Of a stretch of 64,000 nt of DNA, positions 54,201-61,475 are shown piece after piece. Each line of letters starts with the position of its first letter. Positions within the stretch are counted from its first letter, which is position 1. The notes beneath the pieces were generated by a model. The model searched no databases, had not been told where the DNA came from, and worked only from the letters and a program-made list of their open reading frames with translations. This DNA is from Marinibactrum halimedae (GTDB lineage Bacteria > Pseudomonadota > Gammaproteobacteria > Pseudomonadales > Cellvibrionaceae). The stretch lies in contig NZ_JAJQVM010000007.1 in the NCBI RefSeq assembly GCF_021234875.1, positions 95,893-159,892 on the forward strand, written 5' to 3'. Position numbers and translations under genes: made by a program.

Positions 54201-57200
54201 CTGACTTTGATCGTAACAAGCAAGATTTGTATACCTATCGATTAAATAATGGTAACGGCTTTGATGAGGAAACCGTTATTGGGGTTTACCACGAAGACGA
54301 TAGCATTCAACTTGCCGACTTTAACTCGGACGGTAAAGCGGATTTGATTACGGTAAGTGAAGATGAAAGCAGCCCTGATATTTATCTTCGACGTTGGTTG
54401 GGCCGTGGTTTTACAGAAAGTTATTACCTAGGCCGCTCACTTACAGGTGATTCGGTTCAGCATACGTTGATGGATATTACTGCTGATGGTCGTTTGGATA
54501 TTCTCGCACGCAGAAGTCGTATCAGTGGTGGAAGAAATCGAACGTCTTTATCTGTTTTCCACGCCGAGTTTGATGGCGAAGTAATGGATGTGATCGACAC
54601 GGTAACCAATGGTTTTGGTGCGACCACGAAAATTCATTATGGCTCACTGGTGGATTTAAAGGGTGAAGTATCTGTGCCTGAAAAAACCAATGAGTATTAC
54701 CAAAGCTTGCGTGACAATTTACCTTATTCCGCTGCCATCGAGGAGCACACGTCTAAAGTTGACCCCCATACTTTGGGTAAATACCGCCCAGTCTTTGACG
54801 TGATTAGCCCAATGAATGTCGTGGTCAAGGTGGAATCCAGCGCTCCGGCAGTCAATGATGAAGATGAAGTTGATATTGATGCTATGAGTGCGGTGTCGTA
54901 TGAATACGGAACCCTGCGTGTTCAGGCTTCTGGGCGGGGTTTGCTTGGGTTCGATAGTTTGACCTCAATTGATGAGCAAACGAAGGTTCGGACGACAACA
55001 CGTTATCGTCAGGATTTTCCATTTATCGGGTACCCACTATCTACATTAGTTGAAGTGCCTACAGATGGAGGATACAAGCCTATTAGTGCTTCAACCAATG
55101 TATGGAAATTACGTGGGTGGAGTGAAAGTGACAATGGCCATAATCGTAATGTCGCCGCCAATGAAGGTACGGCAGCATTGGGCGCTTTGCATATGTATTT
55201 GGCAGAAAGTGTCGAGACCAATTTTGACTTAGAAGAAGCCAAGCAAGGAGGTGGGGCGCCACTGGCGACCGTTACCACGATTACCGGTGAGCCCGATGAG
55301 CATGGCAATGCAGGTCTTGTCACCGTAACCACAGTGGGCAATGGGGAATCGTTTACTCAAGTTACTCGCAGTGAATACGATTCGAAATCCTTGTCTTTTG
55401 ACAATGCTCATCACACCCTGAGTTCTTATCGTCAATTAGGTCGACTAAGTCGTGTTGAGGTTCGTCATGAAAGACAAACCCTGACCGGTAATGATACTGC
55501 CACTCGTGTTTCGGCTTTTGAGTATTATGATGCCGGTCATGAAGCGGGATTAATGAAAGCCGAAATTATTGAGCCGGATTTATCCGAGTTTAGGGTTCGC
55601 ACGGAATACCAATACGATGATTTCGGGAACAAGCGAGCGACCACAGTTTCCGGCGCAGAAGTGGCGGTTTCTGAGGTTGAGGGGAATAGCCATCTCGGAG
55701 ACCTTTCTCGATCATCCACAACCACGTTTGATGAGCGGGGTCGTTATGCCAATCAAACGACCAATGCTCTAGGGCAAGTGACTGAAACCGTTCTCTCTCG
55801 CAACCCGTTTGGTCAGCCTTCAGTTGTTGAAGATGTTAATGGTGTGGTTAGCCAAACTCTCTTTACGCCAATGGGCGTGCCCTATTTGAATTACTCCTCC
55901 AATGGTGCTTACAGCGTTACATTGCATCGCCCGATTGGCGCCGATTGCCCGAATGGCGGTGCGTTGATTACCCAGCAATGGCAAGCGGGTGGAGGTCAAT
56001 CTTTCGAGTGTTTGGATACTTTGGGCCGTAGTGTTCGTCAAGCCTCAAAGCGCTTTAATGGGCGCTGGTCTTTTGTGGACACGCAATACGATGCTTTGAA
56101 CCGCGTATTGAAAACCTCTGAACCTTTTGCTCCAGGTACATCAGATTCCGATTTGCTGTGGAGTCGTGTGACTTATGATGAGCAGGGTCGTGTTATTCGT
56201 GCTGAGGCGCCGGGTATTCATGAGCCCATATTAACTCGCTACGATCGCTTCAGTGTGATCGAGACAAACCCTCTGGGCCAGCAAAAACGTAATGAAAACA
56301 ATGCCATGGGTGAGTTGGTGAAAATCACCAACGGGTTGGGTGCCGGCAGTGATGCCGATACCGAAAGTACCATTGAGTACCACTATGACGCTCAAGGGAA
56401 TTTAGAAGATACCGTTACCCGCAGTGCGGCAGGGGAAAGTACGGTAACCATTGAGTATGATTTAGTGGGTCGCAAAATGTACATGAACGACCCAGATAAG
56501 GGGGAGTGGCGATACACGTTTAATGCCTTAGGTGAGTTGCGCGAACAGATGGACGCCAAAGGCCAAAAAGTCATTATGGCTTACGATGAGTTGGGCCGAG
56601 AAGTTCATCGCTGGGATTACATAAATAATGCGGGCTCCTCAGAGTTGGAGAGCCATTCTCAATGGGTTTACAACAATGCTCAAAAAGGCAGCGGTCGCAA
56701 TGGTCGTGGCGCGCTAGAGCAGGTTATTCAGTCTGATGGCTACCGCGAAGCCTATTTTTACGATGACTTAGGCCGAGCGGTGGAAAGCCACACCTTTATT
56801 CCTGAGGTTAATAATTCAGACAATACAGAAGTCTTTAAAAGCTTTACTGCGTACGATGCCATTGGCCGTGTTTGGAAAACCTTTGATGCGGCCAGCACTG
56901 AAATTGCAGATTCTGAGTGGGAATACACCGGCGTTCGTAATGTGTATAACAACCACGGTTATTTATGGCAGGTGGTGGATGCCATGGAGCTGGATCGTGC
57001 TGCCAAACGCACTTTCCAAACCGTACAGGCAATGGATCTTCGCGGTAACGCTACCTCTATTTTGTATGAAAATGGCTTAACCTCAACGCGGGTTTACGAT
57101 GATGAAACGGGGCGCTTAAGGGCATTGCGCACCACTACGGCCTTGGGCGACGAGGTGCAATCGCTCAGTTACGACTGGGACGATGTGGGCAACCTTGAAT

Positions 57201-59248
57201 ACCGTCACGACCATGTTCAAGGGCTGCGTGAAGACTTCGAATACGATGCTCTCAATCGAATCGAAGAGGCCGCACTGAATAACGGTACTTCACAAACCTT
57301 GTCTTACGATGCCTTTGGCAATATTCGTTCTAAATCCGGTGTGGGTACTTATCAGTACGGCAGCGAGTGCAATGCCAATCAAAATGCCGGCCCTCATGCA
57401 GTCTGTGCAACCAGTGATGGCGTGCAGTATTTCTACGATGCCAACGGCAATCTCATTCGAGAAACCGCTTCGGGTGAGTGGGGTGGACGTACGTTTGCCT
57501 ACACCACGTTTGATAAACCCAATCGAATTACCAAAGGCAACCACACGGTGACGTTTGATTATGGCCCAAGCCGCAGTCGTTACCGCCGAGTGGATTCGGG
57601 TAATGGGGAAACCACCACCACACTCTACTTGGGCAATGTAGAACGCATTTCTTACCAAGGTGGCGACAAGCACGGCACCACGGAAATGAAACGTTATATC
57701 GGTGCGAGTTTGATAACACTGACGGTGGGTGGTAGTGAAGGTTACACCCAAGAAACCGCCCAAGTGATGCTGAAAGATCACCTAGGTTCTACCGATGTTA
57801 TCACCAATATGGTGGGTGATATTTCTGTGGCCCAGCGCATGAGTTTTGATGTGTGGGGGCAGCGCCGAAATGTTACCGACTGGGATAACTTTGGTTTTAG
57901 TGAGTTATCCAACTTTGACCATTCCAATACTACGAAAGGCTTTACCGGCCACGAAATGTTGGATGAGGTTGGGGTGGTTCACATGAATGGTCGTATTTAC
58001 GATGCGCGCTTAGGGCGTTTTTTACAGGCAGATCCTCATGTAGATGGTGCAACGAATACTCAGGGCTTTAATCGGTATGCCTATGTTCATAATAATCCAT
58101 TGAACGCTACGGATCCTTCAGGATATTTTAGTTTTAAGGGCCTTTATAAGGCACAAATGAGAATGACAGGCCGTTGGGCTCTTCATAAGTATTTAGCAAA
58201 TCATTCGCCTGGACTTGCCAGTGTCATTCAGGTGGGTTTAAATTTTATTCCCTATTTTGGGCAACTTGCATCAGCACACTTTTCTTTTGATCAGTCATTT
58301 TTTGCAACGAGAAGTTTTAACCAAGCATTTAGGAGTGGAGCTATATCTTATATTTCTTCTGCCGCCTTTAATGCTGTGGGAGAGTATTTTGGTGCTGTAG
58401 ATTCAACCCGCACTCTTTGGGGGGCCAAAGGCTTGTTTGCGCAAGGTGTAGCTCATGGCGTGGTTGGTGGAGTCATGGCTGAATTGCAAGGTGGTAAATT
58501 TGGTCATGGGTTCGCGGCGGCGGGAGTAGGGTTCGCAGCAGGAGCAACAGCGGAAGTTAACAATTGGTCTACAGGGGCCCAGTTTGCAGTTAGTGTTATC
58601 GCTGGTGGGACTGCCAGTGAAATAACCGGAGGTAAGTTTGCCAATGGCGCGGTGACGTCGGCATTTGGATTTATTTTTAATCAACTGAATCATCCTGCTG
58701 AGCCTGATGCACAAAAGGGAGCTGATCCTGATATTGGTGGATACTCTCCGGTTCCAGGAACTTACCTAAATGAAAATGGCGAAGCCGTTACCGTTGATCT
58801 ACAGGTTTATGGAAATGGTAATGAGGCGTTGGTTAGTGCAGATGGGACAACAGCATATCAGTTCGATCATAGAACAGGATTGTTGGTTAATCCGTTAGCG
58901 ACAGGTGTCGCGGGTGAGGCATGTGTTTTGGCTTGTCTTGCCCCAATTGCGCGAGGTTTGCAGTTATTACGTGGGTCTACGGTGACTGTCACTTCATGGG
59001 CAGGCGCGGGACAAACAGCAGATTTGGCCGCAGGACGTTGGGTTATGGTTGGTGGTGCAACTCGGTGGAATTATGCCAGAACTTTCCTTTGGGGCCCTCA
59101 ATCAAGGGGTGGTCAAATTATTTGGCGTGGTTATAGCCGCAACCCTTTCTCAAATTCCATTACGGGTACAGTTCCGCGTTCAAGTGTAGGATGGCCTACA
59201 GGCCGGAATTTCTTTAGAGGGTTTTTCGGGCAGAGACAGCTTAAATAG
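48263..59248 (+). CDS. Giant SpvB/FG-GAP/RHS polymorphic toxin protein
   Basis: The 3661-residue protein has a Sec-type signal (VFLLHSLFLSCALFA) near residues 35-50. Several beta-sandwich (FnIII-like) domains run to about residue 890, with a PQQ-like propeller at 905-1060 and a helical part. An SpvB domain starts near 1340 (SGSFRVSESGAAMYNIAIAA; GNGLVGRGWSISGLSSISRC). At least seven FG-GAP calcium repeats span 1655-2075 (DINGDAYSDY, DVNGDGLSDA, DFNGDGVMDF). TcB-like sequence and RHS/YD repeats run to about 3240. The RHS core GRFLQADPHVDG and NRYAYVHNNPLNATDPSGY end near 3287. This is the TcB/TcC-like shell that encloses a C-terminal toxin. The last 375 residues are variable: a glycine-rich membrane-like pretoxin, then a small domain ending WPTGRNFFRGFFGQRQLK. 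The toxin activity is unknown. Confidence 0.93.
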   Translation: MKNNGIKQWMKLGSGVSGLVKTLNKAVSFFSFKRVFLLHSLFLSCALFAQPHPSVTFTDVSFTNGNNGFSYADEFKFQTRTLTCAVQNTNSPDDGEECVHSWIQARAYHVNDSSRPFWVSQKIEAPEVSSYSIPSIDVSFTVPFEGIEDELIELKIFWSERNDYWESCDEGDEYGCQGAGSYSNITAPIASYYIEHRHVPPPSSATAAISSQNINVADKTSSYTLTWGKNTSGGPVETFLIQEKIGTQGEWKTIGTHTTSGDSFTYKPAFSGDTANYRYSNNNNGDNGTLAITKDIGNSGQQFFYQVQARSAVGNSSPTSTNVTVNANSEPTISFRAPSDNQRILLPGDTQYIPISVGDILTFIPKEPEPVDLTVTVDVYDGDGIESVTFKLVDANGSTVRGPDTVAGTVNANGGYNTSGEFTHTWFNFTEACVNCKVIVTVKDGSGFTTDSYGQRVRVGKDPSSSLVFVNGAGQSLGTQLNVQENHTVRIKANVTAHDGTLNNIEYLNFPCAMDTSQGQPNGTRFNKTFSWEAKLNNPGCSSNTVRFYPQIKVNDSNGGSALTEALTLHVKPSEPPAAPNQLNAVEHTSRPNTLSGAAPEFNSTSSLFNVRWNSQGGDDYVLYWTKTPFGAEQPVFNEDAWQSIPRGGRLEHAFVARENVTYYFAVKACWRITRGAGSGNYCGNASEIVQVNVQSTDLVPVLSVDSPNNMGQYTLTMGSVSVAGQTYGLQQRRLTGGETPWESVNPNGRLTSHRYTLSSQRPGRYAYRFNVCEGNNCTAFSNEVIVEVFAPQPLSGQVEESNQTLSISGLWLPANSVVSIEALSDASIREEYRAGQQGVRHIVVNNTGEFEFTGLPLSDALFSAYRGVGVKVTVTAENGVSGSYPLLASQSQTFVEYSASASSVYYDALGTPKAIYVGAGNSLYALDPQTGEDLVGWPFTTYGNIVAKPVIDGVNGNVFVGSRDNTFYAINSSGFSVWRVLTGSDIVASALLDGDGNVYFGNMDGLLYKADTETGTLDWAYNATDAITSAPQLANSGQTILVTTNTGALHAIGRGVLSGQLYTWSDAFNRTLLGDGVDANGNPNEWQPDPAYINYFTQIGRLYYLLLKNYHINEAEADNPLDRTVMTFWTYVMSNRGNLDEVSQAFLSSNLDITRRLARLSHEEFLNALFAYALPNSNGDARQLTFTHGDNQNYNALLSGLNSGQFTRAHVASLFAQASNFAVFDRELEDAFDFFYPPENITFNFSCEVNEQDLTRRELYLLDCDQDQLPDYWELIYFGDIETQSGQDISPNSGESLVEVYSGRRDPCAQVCNREVSTESQEPASLPSLSSLGLSTDDLALSDQLQLTSGSFRVSESGAAMYNIAIAALPGTAGVAPQIALGYSSQSGNGLVGRGWSISGLSSISRCRQTLGQDNANYPINWTERDRYCLDGQRLVVVSGEYGALNAVYRTEVDSQVVVTSYGGDVGSPDYFVAEKKDGSLTFYGDLSSVNNSQLKTEDDHILTWAQSRFEDSVGNGVDYFYKTVGGHRIDRIDYAYGNSSTPAASTQFNYEGDRKDPIVGAVGGYTFETNHLLKSIEVINNEIGQTLRKYHLNYIPFSTSFNHINKLESIQEEGADGTLLKPLVFGWKNNYSNDFAFDRSYEVADSHERQSVSSQFMADINGDAYSDYVWVESRREDGKKTIGRQYISYVYGGKGGFNFDDKHHIRIRSNGWLSRRVQPIDINADGRSDIAFFERADGERGTHWKVLISEPQGDQWGLPEGVLDKRGEPTDSRAIIINVEDETTNFIDVNGDGLSDAVSLSGYRLLERNPNASDSDANYYRYGDEIPFIQPELEPWDGYIAELSEENGDYYSLEAQSTYIAPGGAGDFNGDGVMDFIVMHTAAVSGTNTFFGNVGQLTRFYAATVVDDKITVIAKLMEYMQGNSLDNDQEFRYQESDYRRHVTLEQSVQVVDFNGDGLSDALLKYDMPQDVPESLGAPDFDRNKQDLYTYRLNNGNGFDEETVIGVYHEDDSIQLADFNSDGKADLITVSEDESSPDIYLRRWLGRGFTESYYLGRSLTGDSVQHTLMDITADGRLDILARRSRISGGRNRTSLSVFHAEFDGEVMDVIDTVTNGFGATTKIHYGSLVDLKGEVSVPEKTNEYYQSLRDNLPYSAAIEEHTSKVDPHTLGKYRPVFDVISPMNVVVKVESSAPAVNDEDEVDIDAMSAVSYEYGTLRVQASGRGLLGFDSLTSIDEQTKVRTTTRYRQDFPFIGYPLSTLVEVPTDGGYKPISASTNVWKLRGWSESDNGHNRNVAANEGTAALGALHMYLAESVETNFDLEEAKQGGGAPLATVTTITGEPDEHGNAGLVTVTTVGNGESFTQVTRSEYDSKSLSFDNAHHTLSSYRQLGRLSRVEVRHERQTLTGNDTATRVSAFEYYDAGHEAGLMKAEIIEPDLSEFRVRTEYQYDDFGNKRATTVSGAEVAVSEVEGNSHLGDLSRSSTTTFDERGRYANQTTNALGQVTETVLSRNPFGQPSVVEDVNGVVSQTLFTPMGVPYLNYSSNGAYSVTLHRPIGADCPNGGALITQQWQAGGGQSFECLDTLGRSVRQASKRFNGRWSFVDTQYDALNRVLKTSEPFAPGTSDSDLLWSRVTYDEQGRVIRAEAPGIHEPILTRYDRFSVIETNPLGQQKRNENNAMGELVKITNGLGAGSDADTESTIEYHYDAQGNLEDTVTRSAAGESTVTIEYDLVGRKMYMNDPDKGEWRYTFNALGELREQMDAKGQKVIMAYDELGREVHRWDYINNAGSSELESHSQWVYNNAQKGSGRNGRGALEQVIQSDGYREAYFYDDLGRAVESHTFIPEVNNSDNTEVFKSFTAYDAIGRVWKTFDAASTEIADSEWEYTGVRNVYNNHGYLWQVVDAMELDRAAKRTFQTVQAMDLRGNATSILYENGLTSTRVYDDETGRLRALRTTTALGDEVQSLSYDWDDVGNLEYRHDHVQGLREDFEYDALNRIEEAALNNGTSQTLSYDAFGNIRSKSGVGTYQYGSECNANQNAGPHAVCATSDGVQYFYDANGNLIRETASGEWGGRTFAYTTFDKPNRITKGNHTVTFDYGPSRSRYRRVDSGNGETTTTLYLGNVERISYQGGDKHGTTEMKRYIGASLITLTVGGSEGYTQETAQVMLKDHLGSTDVITNMVGDISVAQRMSFDVWGQRRNVTDWDNFGFSELSNFDHSNTTKGFTGHEMLDEVGVVHMNGRIYDARLGRFLQADPHVDGATNTQGFNRYAYVHNNPLNATDPSGYFSFKGLYKAQMRMTGRWALHKYLANHSPGLASVIQVGLNFIPYFGQLASAHFSFDQSFFATRSFNQAFRSGAISYISSAAFNAVGEYFGAVDSTRTLWGAKGLFAQGVAHGVVGGVMAELQGGKFGHGFAAAGVGFAAGATAEVNNWSTGAQFAVSVIAGGTASEITGGKFANGAVTSAFGFIFNQLNHPAEPDAQKGADPDIGGYSPVPGTYLNENGEAVTVDLQVYGNGNEALVSADGTTAYQFDHRTGLLVNPLATGVAGEACVLACLAPIARGLQLLRGSTVTVTSWAGAGQTADLAAGRWVMVGGATRWNYARTFLWGPQSRGGQIIWRGYSRNPFSNSITGTVPRSSVGWPTGRNFFRGFFGQRQLK

Positions 59249-59258
59249 TAGTGATGAT

Positions 59259-59564
59259 ATGGTTATCTTTTTTTATTTGTGTGTGTCTTTATTGGTTTTG
59301 AAATTACTCTGGAATCTTTGGATACCAATAGAAATTACTTTTTTATGGAACAAAGAATCAAGAAAAAATACAGGGGTGTCTTTAGCCCCTGTTGAAATCT
59401 TGCTTCTTCTGATTGTTTCGATTTTATCCTTTTTCCATGATTCATTATCAATATTAGGCTTTTCAGGGTTTACCCTATTTGGTATAGGGTTCGTATTGAT
59501 ATTGTTGTCCTACTTTTTTATGCAGGGTTTCTTAAAGGTGTTTCGGAGTCGGTTTGATTCATAG
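59259..59564 (+). CDS. Small membrane protein, candidate immunity protein
   Basis: This 101-residue protein has three hydrophobic segments (VIFFYLCVSLLVLKLLW; VEILLLLIVSILSFFH; LFGIGFVLILLSYFFMQGF) and a basic end. It begins ten bases after the giant RHS gene, on the same strand, in the slot where RHS immunity genes sit. Membrane location would suit a toxin acting at or crossing the inner membrane. I do not recognise the family; the immunity role rests on position only. The ribosome site is weak, suggesting coupling to the upstream stop. Confidence 0.6.
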   Translation: MVIFFYLCVSLLVLKLLWNLWIPIEITFLWNKESRKNTGVSLAPVEILLLLIVSILSFFHDSLSILGFSGFTLFGIGFVLILLSYFFMQGFLKVFRSRFDS

Positions 59565-59578
59565 CTGCAATAGGTGAT

Positions 59579-60493
59579 TTATAGTGAAGCTTGCGACTTT
59601 CGGAATAAAAGTTCTGCAAGAGTGATTATTTTTTTACTGTTTTCGATATTTGTAATGTTCGAGTTGTTTATGTGCTTAATGCCGTGAAATGCTCCCCAGA
59701 TTGCACAGGCCATTGAGCTAATAGTGTCAACGTCTCCACCAAGTGAGAATATTTGGCTAAGCATTGAATCAAATGTTTGGTCTCGGAACTTTAAAGAAAA
59801 ATAAATGGCGGTAACGCATGATTGTGGGGCCGCTATTCCATTGCCTAGTTTTCTTTTTATCTCTTTGAGTTTTATGTCTGACTGTCTTACGGCCTCAGTG
59901 CAAAAAGTAATTTTATCCTTGTAGATTGTTGATTGGCATTGATGGTGTAGTTCCTTCAGGATTGCCTCACTGCTCAAGCCTTGAAATGCCGCTTGAGTTG
60001 CCAGTGCTATAAGCTTGGCGCCTTCAATACCTAAAGGATGGGCATGAGTAATTTCAGCGCTTTTATTAACGTTGTCTATCAATGCTTGGGTGTTAGAAGG
60101 GAAGCACATGGCTAATATAGGGGCTCTCATTGCTGCGCCATTCCCAAATGATCCTGTTTTAAATTTCTTTTTGTTTACTTCTCTCCAGTTCTTTCCCTTT
60201 TTAATGAGCCTTAACAGATGTGAAGTAGAAGGGCCATATCCTCTTGACCACTGATAGCTCTGTGAGAATGTGTGTGCTAAATGGTCTTGGTTTATTGCGT
60301 CGTTATGAAGGAATGACTCTGCTAAGTCGATAGCCATTTGAGTGTCGTCGGTGTATCTGAGCTTTCCATCCCGCGTTTTACCTATGGCTTTCCAGAGCAA
60401 TCTCTCTAATGGGCCTCCTTCGTAAGGTGCTCCGAGTGCATCTCCGATAGCTAGACCTAAGAAACACCCCTTGTATTTATCCAAATTAATCAT
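59579..60493 (-). CDS. ADP-ribosylglycohydrolase family protein
   Basis: These dimetal enzymes remove ADP-ribose from proteins or nucleic acids. The 304-residue protein has the family ligands: CFLGLAIGDALGAPYEGG near the start, LRYTDDTQMAID (metal-binding TDDT), FGNGAAMRAP, and the C-terminal SLGGDVDTISSMACAIWG. All metal residues appear intact. AGGG lies seven bases before the ATG. It converges on the RHS locus with only a 14-base gap to the small membrane gene. ADP-ribosylhydrolases serve as immunity proteins to ADP-ribosylating toxins (Tri1 for Tre1), so a defensive role against a toxin is possible, but a housekeeping role cannot be excluded. Confidence 0.92.
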   Translation of the reverse strand: MINLDKYKGCFLGLAIGDALGAPYEGGPLERLLWKAIGKTRDGKLRYTDDTQMAIDLAESFLHNDAINQDHLAHTFSQSYQWSRGYGPSTSHLLRLIKKGKNWREVNKKKFKTGSFGNGAAMRAPILAMCFPSNTQALIDNVNKSAEITHAHPLGIEGAKLIALATQAAFQGLSSEAILKELHHQCQSTIYKDKITFCTEAVRQSDIKLKEIKRKLGNGIAAPQSCVTAIYFSLKFRDQTFDSMLSQIFSLGGDVDTISSMACAIWGAFHGIKHINNSNITNIENSKKIITLAELLFRKSQASL

Positions 60494-60529
60494 TTTAAAA
60501 CCCTGGAAAAATAAAAAAGAAAGAGATTT

Positions 60530-60557
60530 AAAGCCCTAATTTCAAAACTAGGGCTTT
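60530..60557 (-). terminator. Hairpin after symE
   Basis: AAAGCCCTA and TAGGGCTTT form a perfect 9-bp stem just beyond the symE stop. The T run on the minus strand is short; on the plus strand TTTTTAGTTTTT follows, so it works better in that direction. Confidence 0.55.
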
Positions 60558-60564
60558 TTAGTTT

Positions 60565-60858
60565 TTACTGTTCGTTGGTGAGCACCAAACACCCCTCCAT
60601 AACCCTGACCTTCACAGGCGAATCAATCTCAAATCCTGCTTTGATTAACCAATGGCCTTTAAGGTGAATCTCACCGATGGGTGTGCGTTGGCGGCAACTC
60701 TGGCTAAGCTGGTAGGAGTGGTAAGCCTCTCTGACTTTTAGCTGCCGTTGTTGGTTTTTAGTTTTAGCCAAGCGTGAAGCTTGTGTATCATGGTTTGTAG
60801 TCATAATCGATAGTCTCATATCGTTTGTGATTAGCTGGCTGTTTGGGTTGCACCCCAT
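60565..60858 (-). CDS. symE: SymE family toxin-like protein
   Basis: SymE is an SOS-induced AbrB-fold protein of E. coli, made as the toxin of a type I system with antisense RNA SymR; it condenses the nucleoid. The conserved part here is QRQLKVREAYHSYQL, then PIGEIHLKGHWLIKAGFEID and SPVKVRVMEGCLVLT, which is the SymE-like signature. The first ATG at 60858 has no good ribosome site; MTTNHDTQ (60804) behind GAGA is likely the true start. It lies 24 bases after an XRE regulator on the same strand, an arrangement unlike E. coli symE, suggesting a protein partner rather than, or besides, an antisense RNA. Confidence 0.85.
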   Translation of the reverse strand: MGCNPNSQLITNDMRLSIMTTNHDTQASRLAKTKNQQRQLKVREAYHSYQLSQSCRQRTPIGEIHLKGHWLIKAGFEIDSPVKVRVMEGCLVLTNEQ

Positions 60859-60882
60859 TCAGTCAGCGCCTTTGGTTTAACG

Positions 60883-61230
60883 TTACTTTGTACCTTCACG
60901 TAGTTGTGATTGTTTAGCCTGATACTTCAAGATCAGCCCTTCAAGCACAGCCTGAGCAACCTTCTTATCCTCTTCCTCGAATTTACTAACGGTCTCAAAT
61001 TGAAAACGTAGGCTGTCATCAGGGCCGCGTTCACCCTCATCAAAAATTAGCATATCTGCACTAACCCCTAGCGTAATAGCTAACTTCCGAATGACTTCTA
61101 GTGTGGGTTGGCTGTCACCACCTTCATAACGGTTGATCTGAGTGAGATGCACTTGAACGGCATCGGCCAGCGCTTGTTGCGTCAGTCCTCGGTCTTTACG
61201 TAAGGCCGTTAGGCGATCAGAAAAGCTCAT
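60883..61230 (-). CDS. XRE family helix-turn-helix regulator paired with symE
   Basis: This protein of about 115 residues has an N-terminal Cro/CI-type HTH (LTALRKDRGLTQQALADAV, then TQINRYEGGDSQPTLEVIRK) and a short helical C-terminus. I start at ATG 61230 (MSFSDRLTAL), the natural domain start; a longer frame reaches 61281. It precedes symE in one operon. A dyad at 61309-61325 in its promoter region is the likely operator. It may act as antitoxin and repressor of the pair (inference). Confidence 0.88.
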   Translation of the reverse strand: MSFSDRLTALRKDRGLTQQALADAVQVHLTQINRYEGGDSQPTLEVIRKLAITLGVSADMLIFDEGERGPDDSLRFQFETVSKFEEEDKKVAQAVLEGLILKYQAKQSQLREGTK

Positions 61231-61308
61231 AGTCAGTAGCTCAATAGTGGATGGAAACATGACTATAAACCCCCTTTGCATATTGGATAGTTGATAATTA
61301 CAGTATAT

Positions 61309-61325
61309 GCTAATAACATATTAGC
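61309..61325. promoter_or_regulatory. Candidate operator of the XRE-symE operon
   Basis: GCTAAT and ATTAGC are inverted around AACAT, 79 bases upstream of the XRE start. The dyad sits within the AT-rich region TATGCTAATAACATATTAGC. Confidence 0.5.
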
Positions 61326-61475
61326 GTAAATGCGTATTGACAGGTTTTTGGGGGAATCACCATGGCACGACTGGCTGATGAGGACACAAAATTAAAAGGA
61401 CACCCAAGATAATTTGACAAAATCTAATCAGTTGTTCAAAATGCAATCATCACTATTCAGATCTGATAAAAACTC

